A stretch of 64,000 bases of DNA, taken from positions 21,505 through 85,504 of the forward strand of contig NZ_JAOWCB010000026.1 in assembly GCF_026420845.1 (NCBI RefSeq), in the 5' to 3' direction. The position numbers and the translations under genes were made by a program. This DNA comes from Streptomyces sp. PR69. GTDB lineage: Bacteria; Actinomycetota; Actinomycetes; Streptomycetales; Streptomycetaceae. Positions 52,976 to 61,490 of the stretch are shown piece after piece (within the stretch, counting starts at the first letter, position 1; the number at the start of each line of letters is the position of its first letter). A model generated the notes under the pieces. The model made no database searches and was not told where the DNA came from. It saw only the letters and a list, made by a program, of their open reading frames with translations.

Positions 52976-55300
52976 CTATGCGCCCCGCACCCGCACCGGC
53001 CGGCGCGGCTCCGCCCGCCCGCCCGAGGTGATGCGGTCGACAACCACCCGCCCGTTCACCCGGCGGGACGCATACCGCTCCGCGACCGCGCGGACCCACC
53101 CGTCGCCCGGGTCGGGCACCACCACACCGCCGCCCGTACGCCCCGCCGCCGGCGCCCACACCTCCAGCTCCAGGCGCTCCTCGCCGCCGTCGCCCACCCC
53201 GTACACCGGAATCACCGCCCCCGCCCGCGCCAGCACCGGAATCCGGGAGAGCGGCGCCGGAACGAGCACCTGTCCGGGTCCCTCGTAGGCCCGCCCGGTC
53301 GCCGTGTCGTACCAGCGCCCCCGCGGCAGCCGCACCGCCCGCCGGTCGGCGCCCGGCTCCAGCACCGGAGCCACCAGCAGCGCCTCCCCGAGCAGAAACG
53401 CGTCCTCACAGTCCCGCAGCACCCGGTCCTCCGGACTGTCCCACCACACGGGCCGCGCATACGGCGCCCCCGTCATCCGCGCCAGATGCGCCAGCGTCAC
53501 GAAGTACGGGCGCAGCCGCTCCCGCTCGGCCAGCGCCGTCCGCGCATGCTCAAGGACCTCGTCCCCGAACTCCCATGGCTCCCTGCGGCCCGCGTCGATC
53601 GCCGCATGGGTGCGGAACAGCGGCAGATACGCGCCCAGCTGGAACCAGCGCAGATACAGTTCGGGCGACGGCCGCCCGTCGAAACCCCCCACGTCGGGGC
53701 CCGAGTACGGCACACCGCACAGCCCGAGCCCCAGGGCCAGCGCCAGCGAGGCGCGCAGCCCCGGCCAGCCCGTGGCCACATCGCCCGACCAGGTGCCCCC
53801 GTACCGCTGCAGGCCCGCCCAGCCGGAGCGCGAGAACAGAAACGGCCGCTCGTCCGGGCGCAGTCGGCGCAGCGCCTCGTATCCGGCGCGGGCCATCGCC
53901 AGGCCGTAGACATTGTGGGCCTCCCGGTGGTCGCCGCCGCGGCCCTCCAGGGCATGCCGGGCCGACCGCGGCAGCGTCATGTCCCCGAAGGGCGTGAACG
54001 ACACCGGCTCGTTCATGTCGTGCCACACGCCGCTGAACCCCTGCGCCAGACGCTCCTCGTACAGCCCGCCCCACCACCGGCGCACCCCGGGATCGGTGAA
54101 ATCCGGATAGACGCAGTCGCCCGGCCACACCACGCCCCGCACCTCGCGCCCGCGCCCGTCCCGTACGAACGCGTCCGCCGCCGCCCCGCTGTCGTAGACG
54201 GCATGGCCCGGCTCCGCCTTGACCGCGGGGTCCACGATCGACACCAGCTTCACCCCGGCCTCGCGGAGCTCCTTCGCCAGCGCCGGGAGGCCGGGAAACC
54301 GCTCCCGGTCCACGGTGAAGACGCGATGGCCGTCATAGTGGTCGATGTCCAGATGGACCGCCGACAGCGGCAGCCCCCGCTCCCGGTAGCCCGCGACGAT
54401 CCGCCGCACCTCCCGCTCGCTGCCGAAGCCCCATCGCGCATGCTGCGGCCCCAGCGCCCAGGACGGCGGCACCGCGGGTCTGCCCGTCAGCTGCGTCCAG
54501 CCGGCCAGCACGCGCGCGGGGGTGCCCACGACCACCCAGCAGCGCAGCGGGCCGCCGTCCATCCGCACCTCCGCCGAACCGGGCCGGTCATGCCCGGACC
54601 CCGCGCCCTCCTCGCCCTCGCGGAGCGTGACCCGCCCCTCCCAGGAGTTGTCGTGGAACGCCAGATGCGTGCCCGCGTCGGCCACCACGAACTGCACCGG
54701 CATGGTGAGGTACAGCGGATCGTCCCCCGGCCCGAAGGCCTTCTTCGGGTCGGTGTTCCACAGGCGGTACCCGCCGTCGCGCAGCCGGGGCCCCGACGCC
54801 CGCCCGCCGAGACCAAAGAACCGCGCGTCCGCCGGCGTCTCGGTCCGCTGCAGCCACCGCGCGGTCCCGCCCCGCACCGGCTCCCACCAGCGCGGCGGCA
54901 GATCGTGGCGCAGCAAGACGCCGCCGGGCGTGCGGATCTCCACCGCGCCGTGCCGGAGGACCCGGACCGTGAACCGCTCCGAGACCAGCCGCCAGCCGTC
55001 GTCCCTGTCCGGCTCCAGCTTCACCCGGGGGTCCGGGGCCGGAGGGGACCCGTCCAGTGCGTACGACGGCTCCGGAGCCGCGCCGTCCCACCCCCAGAAG
55101 ACCATGCCGCCCGTCGCCACCTGGATGCGCAGCTCCGAACGGGCGAACCGGATGACACCGCCCCCGGGGAGCGCCTCCGCGCCCTGCACCGCCCCGGGCA
55201 CGCGCGCCCGCTCCGGCCCGCGGGCCGGCAGCCACTCCGCGTCCGTTCTGCGCTGCCGCCACGCCGACCGCGCCGCTCGCAGTCCTCGCACCGTCGCCAT
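52976..55300 (-). CDS. GH31 alpha-glucosidase
   Basis: This 774-residue family 31 glycoside hydrolase has a beta-rich N-terminal part, a catalytic barrel beginning near LTGRPAVPPSWALGPQHARWGFGSEREVRRIVAGYRERGLPLSAVHLDIDHYDGHRVFTVDRERFPG, and C-terminal beta domains. The nucleophile is Asp428 in GVWHDMNEPVSF and the acid/base is Asp507 in TWSGDVATGWPGLR. It releases glucose or related sugars from alpha-linked substrates; no signal peptide is evident, so it is probably intracellular. The start at 55300 is uncertain: another ATG lies 48 bp upstream. Divergent from the acetoacetate-CoA ligase gene. Confidence 0.9.
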   Translation of the reverse strand: MATVRGLRAARSAWRQRRTDAEWLPARGPERARVPGAVQGAEALPGGGVIRFARSELRIQVATGGMVFWGWDGAAPEPSYALDGSPPAPDPRVKLEPDRDDGWRLVSERFTVRVLRHGAVEIRTPGGVLLRHDLPPRWWEPVRGGTARWLQRTETPADARFFGLGGRASGPRLRDGGYRLWNTDPKKAFGPGDDPLYLTMPVQFVVADAGTHLAFHDNSWEGRVTLREGEEGAGSGHDRPGSAEVRMDGGPLRCWVVVGTPARVLAGWTQLTGRPAVPPSWALGPQHARWGFGSEREVRRIVAGYRERGLPLSAVHLDIDHYDGHRVFTVDRERFPGLPALAKELREAGVKLVSIVDPAVKAEPGHAVYDSGAAADAFVRDGRGREVRGVVWPGDCVYPDFTDPGVRRWWGGLYEERLAQGFSGVWHDMNEPVSFTPFGDMTLPRSARHALEGRGGDHREAHNVYGLAMARAGYEALRRLRPDERPFLFSRSGWAGLQRYGGTWSGDVATGWPGLRASLALALGLGLCGVPYSGPDVGGFDGRPSPELYLRWFQLGAYLPLFRTHAAIDAGRREPWEFGDEVLEHARTALAERERLRPYFVTLAHLARMTGAPYARPVWWDSPEDRVLRDCEDAFLLGEALLVAPVLEPGADRRAVRLPRGRWYDTATGRAYEGPGQVLVPAPLSRIPVLARAGAVIPVYGVGDGGEERLELEVWAPAAGRTGGGVVVPDPGDGWVRAVAERYASRRVNGRVVVDRITSGGRAEPRRPVRVRGA

Positions 55301-55687
55301 GGCCCTCACCGAACGCACCAGATCACGACCGTCCACGCCGCCCACCACCGTCCACTGCCGTCCATGCAGCTCACCCTGCCATCAGGCTGCGTCCACACGG
55401 GGATTGTTCAACTCCCGTTCACCCGTGGCGAGACCGCGCCTTCCCCGGCCGGATGTCGCCGGGCCCTGTCCGACCCCCCGGCGGGCCGCTCCCGAACCCC
55501 CGCCGGGCGCCTGCCCACCCCCCACAGGGCCGCTGCCAGGAGCCGGGCCGCTCCCCGCCCGGCGAGCCCTGGTGCGAAGGACGATCACATGGCATCGTCC
55601 TGTCAGCCGCGCCCGCGCACACCCCGCACGTGCGCGAGCCGGACGCACACACCGCGTACAGCCAGCAAGCCATCCGGGAGCCGCCCC
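55301..55687. other. Spacer between GH31 and acetoacetate-CoA ligase genes
   Basis: No gene is supported. It holds a perfect inverted repeat, GGACGAT and ATCGTCC with an 8-bp spacer, at 55579-55600, about 90 bp before the ligase start. That is a candidate operator. No clear promoter pair stood out. Confidence 0.45.
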
Positions 55688-57703
55688 ATGACCTCAGCGA
55701 CACCAGCGACCTCAGGCGCGAATCCTGCCCCTCTGTGGCAGCCGGACGCCGAGCGGATCGCCTCCGCCCGGATCACCCGGTTCCAGGCCTGGGCCGCGGA
55801 GCGCCACGGAGCCCCGGCCGAGGGCGGCTACCCCGCGCTGCACCGCTGGTCCGTCGAGGACCTCGAATCCTTCTGGCGGGCGGTCGCCGACTGGTTCGAG
55901 GTGCGGTTCTCCAGCCCGTACGAGACCGTCCTCGCCGACCGCGGGATGCCCGGGGCCCGCTGGTTCCCCGGCGCGTCCCTGAACTACGCCGAGCATGCCC
56001 TGCGCACCGCCGAGGACCCGGCACGCGCGCAGGAACCGGCCCTGCTGTACGTGGACGAGACACACGGGCCGACGCCGGTGAGCTGGGCGGAGCTGCGCCG
56101 CCAGGTCGGCGCGCTCGCCGCACAGCTGCGCGCCCTCGGCGTACGCCCCGGCGACCGGGTCAGCGGCTATCTCCCCAACATCCCGCAGGCGGTCACCGCA
56201 CTGCTCGCCACCGCCGCCGTCGGCGCCGTATGGACCTCCTGCGCGCCGGACTTCGGGGCCCGCAGCGTCCTCGACCGCTTCCAGCAGGTCGAACCCGTCG
56301 TGCTGTTCACCGTCGACGGCTACCGCTACGGCGGCAAGGAACACGACCGCACCGGGACCGTCGCGGAACTCCGCCGCGAACTGCCCTCCCTGCGCGCCGT
56401 GATCCATGTGCCGCTGCTGGGAACCGCGGCTCCCGAGGGCGCCCTGGAGTGGTCCGACGTCACCGCGGGCGACGCCGAGCCGGTCTTCGAACAGGTCCCC
56501 TTCGACCACCCGCTGTGGGTGCTGTACTCCTCCGGCACCACCGGTCTCCCCAAGGCCATCGTCCAGTCCCAGGGCGGCATCCTGCTGGAGCACTTCAAGC
56601 AGCTCGGTCTGCACAACGACCTCGGCCCCGGGGACCGGCTCTTCTGGTACACCTCCACCGGCTGGATGATGTGGAACTTCCTCGTCTCCGGCCTGCTGAC
56701 CGGCACCACCGTGGTCCTGTACGACGGCAGCCCCGGCCACCCGGACACCGGCGCACAGTGGCGCGTCGCCGCGGACACGAAGGCGACCGTCTTCGGCACC
56801 TCCGCCGCCTACGTCATGGCCTGCCGCAAGGCGGGCGTCCACCCGGCGGCCGACTACGACCTGTCGCGGGTGACCTGCGTCGCCACCACCGGCTCGCCGC
56901 TGCCGCCTGACGGGTTCCGCTGGCTGCACGATGAGTTCGCCGACGCCGGCCAGGACCTGTGGATCGCCTCGGTCAGCGGCGGCACCGACGTCTGCAGCTG
57001 CTTCGCCGGCGCGGTGCCCACGCTGCCCGTGCACATCGGCGAACTCCAGGCCGCGTGCCTCGGCACCGATCTGCAGTCCTGGGACCCCCAGGGCAAGCCG
57101 CTGACCGGCGAAGTCGGCGAGCTCGTCGTCACCAACCCCATGCCGTCCATGCCGATCCGCTTCTGGAACGACCCGGACGGCAGCCGCTACCGCGACAGCT
57201 ACTTCGAGATGTTCCCGGGCGTCTGGCGGCACGGCGACTGGATCACCCTCACCGAACGCGGCTCCGTCGTCATCCACGGCCGCTCCGACTCCACCCTGAA
57301 CCGCCAGGGCGTCCGCATGGGCAGCGCCGACATCTACGAGGCGGTGGAACGCCTCCCGGAGATCAAGGAGTCGCTCGTCATCGGCCTGGAGGAGGCGGAA
57401 GGCGGGTACTGGATGCCGCTCTTCGTCCACCTCGCACCCGGCGCGACGCTCGACGACGCACTGCGCGCACGGATCAAGCAGACGATCCGCGCACAGCTCT
57501 CCCCGCGCCATGTGCCCGACGACGTCATCGAGGTGCCCGGCATCCCGCACACGCTCACAGGCAAGCGCATCGAGGTCCCGGTCAAGCGTCTCCTCCAGGG
57601 GACGCCCATCGACAAGGCCGTCAACCCCGGCTCCGTCGACAACCTCGAACTGCTGCGGTTCTACGAGGAACTGGCCCGCACCCGTCACGGCCAGAACCGG
57701 TAA
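55688..57703 (+). CDS. Acetoacetate-CoA ligase
   Basis: This 671-residue ANL-superfamily adenylate-forming enzyme converts acetoacetate, ATP and CoA to acetoacetyl-CoA. The acetoacetyl-CoA synthetase subtype is suggested by the N-terminal FQAWAAERHG and VEDLESFWRAVADWFEVRFSSPYETVLADRGMPGARWFPGASLNYAEHAL. The core contains LYSSGTTGLPKAIVQSQGG and later SVSGGTDVCSCFAGAVPTLPVHIGELQA. The end has the catalytic Lys in TLTGKRIEVPVKRLLQG. ATG at 55688 follows GGGAGCC; the frame is open far upstream with no start evidence. Role in acetoacetate or leucine/ketone-body salvage is known for the family. Confidence 0.92.
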   Translation: MTSATPATSGANPAPLWQPDAERIASARITRFQAWAAERHGAPAEGGYPALHRWSVEDLESFWRAVADWFEVRFSSPYETVLADRGMPGARWFPGASLNYAEHALRTAEDPARAQEPALLYVDETHGPTPVSWAELRRQVGALAAQLRALGVRPGDRVSGYLPNIPQAVTALLATAAVGAVWTSCAPDFGARSVLDRFQQVEPVVLFTVDGYRYGGKEHDRTGTVAELRRELPSLRAVIHVPLLGTAAPEGALEWSDVTAGDAEPVFEQVPFDHPLWVLYSSGTTGLPKAIVQSQGGILLEHFKQLGLHNDLGPGDRLFWYTSTGWMMWNFLVSGLLTGTTVVLYDGSPGHPDTGAQWRVAADTKATVFGTSAAYVMACRKAGVHPAADYDLSRVTCVATTGSPLPPDGFRWLHDEFADAGQDLWIASVSGGTDVCSCFAGAVPTLPVHIGELQAACLGTDLQSWDPQGKPLTGEVGELVVTNPMPSMPIRFWNDPDGSRYRDSYFEMFPGVWRHGDWITLTERGSVVIHGRSDSTLNRQGVRMGSADIYEAVERLPEIKESLVIGLEEAEGGYWMPLFVHLAPGATLDDALRARIKQTIRAQLSPRHVPDDVIEVPGIPHTLTGKRIEVPVKRLLQGTPIDKAVNPGSVDNLELLRFYEELARTRHGQNR

Positions 57704-57719
57704 GCCGCCCGGTCCCGGA

Positions 57720-59039
57720 CTACCCCCCGTACGTGGCCTCGGACTCGCCCAGCACCTCCGCGAAATCCGAGGCCAGCCGTACGCCGTCGGCCGGCTCCAG
57801 ACCGGCCGCCGTGATCCGCACACCGGGTCCCGAGGCGATCCTGAACCGCGCCCCGGCAGCGACCCACCACCCCCTGGACCGCAGGCCGTTCACCGCCGCG
57901 GACTCATCGCGCACCGGCGCCCACACATTCATCCCGCTGACACCGTGCGCGGCGATGCCGTGCGAGGCCAGCGCCGCCACCAGGGTCCGCCTCCGCTCCG
58001 CATAGGCGGCCCGCGCCGCGGCCACCTGGGCGCTCGTCGCCGGGTCGCCCAGCAGACCGAGCACGGTCCGCTGCAGCACATGGCTGATCCACCCCGAGGT
58101 CAGCAGCAGCCGCCCGTCATGGCGCGCCAGGGTCGTCGGGTCGCAGGCCGCCGCGGCCCACCGCAGATCCGTGCCCAGATACTTGGTCACGGTCCGCACA
58201 TGAGCCCAGCGCTCCAGGCCCGCCGAGGCGAGCGAGCGCAGCGGAGCGCCGGCGATCTCGGCGGCGTGGTCGTTCTCCACCGTCAGCACCTCGGGCGCCG
58301 ACCGCAGCACCTCGGCCAGTGCGTCCCGCCGCCGGGCCGAGAAGCACCCGCCGTACGGATTCTGGGCCCGCGGGCTCAGCACGACCGCCCGCGCGCCCGC
58401 CCGCAGAGCCGCGCTCAGCGCCTCCGGCCGCATGCCCTCGTCGTCCACGGCCACCGCCGCCGTCCGCAGCCCCAACGCCTGCACAAGATCGAGCAGATGG
58501 TGGTAACCGGGATCCTCCATGGCCACCGCGTCACCCGGACGCAGCTCCACCGAGAGCAGCCGGGCCACACAGTCGAGGGCGCCATGAGCGAACGTGATGT
58601 GCTCGACCGGCACCGCGTCCGCGCCCAGCCACGACCGGACCGCCTCCTCCAGCTCCGGCAGCCGGGGGGCGGAACGGTGCGACCGCGCACCGGGGGAGAG
58701 CTGTGCGGGCGGCATGAGATCCGGCAGAAAGGCGGGGTCGGGGTGACCGCCCGCGAGATCCCGCAGCCCCTCCGGCACCTTCGGCGGCCGCCGCGACGCC
58801 ACGGCGGGAGCCGCGGCGACGGCCGTGCCGCCCCTGCCGCGCGTCACCACCACCCCGCGCCCGCGCAGCTCCTTGTAGGCCGTGGCGACCGTGCCGGGGC
58901 TGACCCCCAGCTCCCCGGCCAGCCGGCGTACGGGCGGAAGCGCGTCCCCCGGCCCCAACGCACCGCCGGACACCGCCCGTTCCACTGACGCGGCGATTGC
59001 CCTGGCGGTCGTACCCTCGATCGAATATTGTGCTGCCAC
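57720..59039 (-). CDS. MocR-type GntR/aminotransferase regulator
   Basis: This 439-residue protein has an N-terminal wHTH (1-75: SGGALGPGDALPPVRRLAGELGVSPGTVATAYKELRGRGVVVTRGRGGTAV). A fold-type I aminotransferase-like domain follows. AQNPYGGCFSARRRDALAEVL matches the Asn loop, and VRTVTKYLGTDLRWAAAACDP the Lys region. The GTG start is preceded by no good ribosome site; a palindrome is 10 bp upstream, so the transcript may be leaderless. PLP-dependent regulation of the divergent MFS transporter is likely. Effector unknown. Confidence 0.9.
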   Translation of the reverse strand: MAAQYSIEGTTARAIAASVERAVSGGALGPGDALPPVRRLAGELGVSPGTVATAYKELRGRGVVVTRGRGGTAVAAAPAVASRRPPKVPEGLRDLAGGHPDPAFLPDLMPPAQLSPGARSHRSAPRLPELEEAVRSWLGADAVPVEHITFAHGALDCVARLLSVELRPGDAVAMEDPGYHHLLDLVQALGLRTAAVAVDDEGMRPEALSAALRAGARAVVLSPRAQNPYGGCFSARRRDALAEVLRSAPEVLTVENDHAAEIAGAPLRSLASAGLERWAHVRTVTKYLGTDLRWAAAACDPTTLARHDGRLLLTSGWISHVLQRTVLGLLGDPATSAQVAAARAAYAERRRTLVAALASHGIAAHGVSGMNVWAPVRDESAAVNGLRSRGWWVAAGARFRIASGPGVRITAAGLEPADGVRLASDFAEVLGESEATYGG

Positions 59040-59048
59040 GTAGATAAC

Positions 59049-59064
59049 TATGTATCAGTACATA
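59049..59064. promoter_or_regulatory. TATGTA-TCAG-TACATA palindrome between MocR and MFS genes
   Basis: Perfect 6-bp arms around a 4-bp centre, 10 bp from the MocR start and 21 bp from the MFS start. AT-rich in an otherwise GC-rich region; a good candidate MocR operator that overlaps both promoters. Confidence 0.6.
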
Positions 59065-59084
59065 ATTTCCGTCAAGGGGGAACC

Positions 59085-60398
59085 GTGAGCCTGCCGCCAC
59101 CCCGGGCCACACTGAAGAACCGCATTGCCGACCGCATCCCCGGAGGCGCCAACGGCCGCCGCCTCCTGTGGATCACCCTCGTCGACAAGGCCGGCACCGG
59201 CCTCTGGGCCGCCACCGCCGCCCTCTACTTCACCTACGTAACCGACTTCACCGTCGCGGAAGTCGGCATCCTCGTCGCCCTGTCCGCCGGCATCGGCGTC
59301 GCCGGAGCGCCCATCGGCGGACTCCTCGCCGACCGCTTCCCCCTCACCCGCGTCCTCATCGTCATGCAGACGCTGCGCGGCCTCGCCTCACTCGCCCTGC
59401 TCACCACCGACCACTACGGACTCCTCCTCGCCCTGGCGTCCGCAGCCGGATTCGGCGACCGCGCCGCCAACGTCCTCACCAAGCTCTACGCCGCTCGCAT
59501 CGCAGGCCCCGACCGCGTCCGCTATCAGGCCGTCAACCGGACCGTCGCCAACATCGGCTTCGCCATCGGCGGCATCGCCGCGGCAGCCGCCCTCGGCATC
59601 GGCACCACGACCGCATACCGATCCCTCCTCATCGGCAACGCCGTCGCCTCGCTGACCGCCGCCCTCCTCACACTCCGCTGCGCCGAAGCCCCTTCCGCCA
59701 CCCGTGTCGTCCACACCTCCCACGCCCATGCCGGACCCGACGGCACACCCGCGACAGACAAACCCGCCAGCCCCTGGCGCGACCGCACCTACCTCGCCTA
59801 CACGGCCACCGAAACCGTCCTCCTCCTCGACGACACGATCTTCAAAGTCGGACTGCCGCTGTGGATCGTGCACGCCACCGACGCACCGCCCGGACTCGCA
59901 CCCCTCCTGCTCGTCCTGAACAACGTGCTCGTGGTCGCCCTCCAGATCCCACTCGCCCGCTTCGGCGCCACCACACCCCAGGCCAGAAGGCTCCTCCTGC
60001 CGCTCGCCGCGCTCTTCGCCGCCGGAACCCTCGCCCTGAGCCTCTCCACGCCCTCCACGGCAAACGGCCCATGGCTCGCCGCCGCCGCACTCACCCTCGC
60101 GGCCACCGCGCTCACCCTCGCCGAAATGCTGCACGCCATCGCCTCCTGGGAACTCTCCATCGCCCTGACCCCCACCACCGCACAGGGCGCCTACCTCGGA
60201 GTTCACGGACTGGCCACGTCCGCACAGCGCGGCATCGGCCCCCTGCTCATCACCGCCGTCCTCGCGGCGGGCCCCGCCGGCTGGGCACTCCTCGGCGCAG
60301 GACTGTCCGCCACCTGTCTCGCCCAGCACAGACTCATCCGCCGCCGACTGGCCGAGCCCGCATTGTCAGTGCCGAACGCTACGGTGAGTCACACCTGA
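59085..60398 (+). CDS. MFS transporter
   Basis: This 437-residue membrane protein has 12 hydrophobic helices. It contains LVDKAGTGLWAATAALYFTYVTDFTVAEVGILVALSAGIGVAGAPIGGLLADRFPLTRVLIVMQTL (helices 1-3 with the Asp/Arg loop motif), and a mid-protein Asp-rich helix ATETVLLLDDTIFKVGLPLWIV. GTG start with AAGGGGG seven bases upstream. Divergent from a MocR regulator, which probably controls it. Substrate unknown; efflux is the usual role. Confidence 0.85.
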   Translation: MSLPPPRATLKNRIADRIPGGANGRRLLWITLVDKAGTGLWAATAALYFTYVTDFTVAEVGILVALSAGIGVAGAPIGGLLADRFPLTRVLIVMQTLRGLASLALLTTDHYGLLLALASAAGFGDRAANVLTKLYAARIAGPDRVRYQAVNRTVANIGFAIGGIAAAAALGIGTTTAYRSLLIGNAVASLTAALLTLRCAEAPSATRVVHTSHAHAGPDGTPATDKPASPWRDRTYLAYTATETVLLLDDTIFKVGLPLWIVHATDAPPGLAPLLLVLNNVLVVALQIPLARFGATTPQARRLLLPLAALFAAGTLALSLSTPSTANGPWLAAAALTLAATALTLAEMLHAIASWELSIALTPTTAQGAYLGVHGLATSAQRGIGPLLITAVLAAGPAGWALLGAGLSATCLAQHRLIRRRLAEPALSVPNATVSHT

Positions 60399-60425
60399 TC
60401 GACCGAGCGCACGGGGGAGTCCAGC

Positions 60426-61427
60426 ATGGCGCACACCAGGAACACCGGCCCGGCGAAGAGCACAGACGCGTCCAGGCGCAGGGCGCAAAGCAGGCGCAGG
60501 GCGGAAAGGAAGCGCAGGGCGGAAAGGAGGCACAGCCTGCGCCGCGAAGTCCCCGGCATCGTCGCCGTCCTCGCCGACGAGCAGGACTTCAGCGCGATGC
60601 GCCAGTACCGCACCTTCGCCTTCGACGACCACACCGCCTATCTCAAAGAAGCCGACAATCTGCTCCGCAGCCTCGCCCGGCGGCAACAGCACACCGCCGT
60701 CGCCCTGTTCGACCCGGAGGACTTCGCCGACTACTGCGACGCGACCGGCCTCGACCCCGACTGCCCAGCCAGCCGCAGCCGCTTCACCGCCGACGTCGCG
60801 GGCCACACCGCCTGCATCCGCTACACAGGAGAGCCGCTCACCACACTGCTGCCCGTCCTGATCGACACAGCGGTGCGCCAAGCCACCCAGGAGTACGCGA
60901 CAGAACTGCTCGCGGGCCTCGGCGCCTGCGCCGACTGCGGTCAGGACATCGGCCGAGCCGCCTACCAGCGCGCCTTCCACACCCTCAGGCGCCTGCTCGA
61001 CACGGCGGGCGCAGGCATCCACCATCTGGTCTGCAGCGTCCCCGCACCGGACGAACAACTCCTCGCCGTCCTGCACGCCGACACATCCGCCGATGTCCCC
61101 TCCGCCCCGACCGCCGACACCGAACAGACCGCGGTCGCCGCACTCGACCCGGCGGAGGCAGCGGAGTTCGCCACCGTCCTCGCAGTCGGCATGGCCCTGG
61201 AAACCACCGGCGGAATCGTTCTGCGCACCAGCAATCCCGACACCCCCGACCGGCTCCATGGCTGGCGGCTCCATCAGGGCCTGCTGGTTCCCCTGACCGC
61301 CGGCGAGGTCTTCAGCGCCTACTGCACCGACGCGGCCACCGGAGAACCGCTCTCCCCGGAGCCGGGAGTCGAATACTGCCCCGGCTTCCCCGTCACCTCA
61401 CCGGACGACCCCGACCCCCACCGGTAG
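60426..61427 (+). CDS. Conserved hypothetical protein with Arg-rich N-terminus
   Basis: This 333-residue cytoplasmic protein has an N-terminus (residues 16-40) that is a run of basic repeats, RRRAQSRRRAERKRRAERR, encoded by three 18-bp units at 60476-60529. The body contains FAFDDHTAYLKEADNLLRSLARRQQHTAVALFDPEDFADYC and LLAGLGACADCGQD, and no catalytic motif is recognised. It may be conserved in Streptomyces. It lies just after the MFS transporter (27 bp) and converges on ptsI. Function unknown. Confidence 0.7.
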   Translation: MAHTRNTGPAKSTDASRRRAQSRRRAERKRRAERRHSLRREVPGIVAVLADEQDFSAMRQYRTFAFDDHTAYLKEADNLLRSLARRQQHTAVALFDPEDFADYCDATGLDPDCPASRSRFTADVAGHTACIRYTGEPLTTLLPVLIDTAVRQATQEYATELLAGLGACADCGQDIGRAAYQRAFHTLRRLLDTAGAGIHHLVCSVPAPDEQLLAVLHADTSADVPSAPTADTEQTAVAALDPAEAAEFATVLAVGMALETTGGIVLRTSNPDTPDRLHGWRLHQGLLVPLTAGEVFSAYCTDAATGEPLSPEPGVEYCPGFPVTSPDDPDPHR

Positions 61428-61433
61428 CAGCGC

Positions 61434-61468
61434 GAAGGGGCTCCCCGCACCAGGCGGGAAGCCCCTTC
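61434..61468. terminator. Terminator shared by the hypothetical gene and ptsI
   Basis: GAAGGGGCT pairs with AGCCCCTTC across a 17-base apex that itself pairs as CCCGC and GCGGG. Convergent position and strong stem support a bidirectional terminator. Confidence 0.8.
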
Positions 61469-61490
61469 CGAACACTCCTTGACCCGCCGA

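Noticed and set aside
52682..55687. Extension of the acetoacetate-CoA ligase frame far upstream
   Set aside because: The frame is open by chance through the GH31 gene on the other strand; the ATG at 55688 has a ribosome site and gives the family length.
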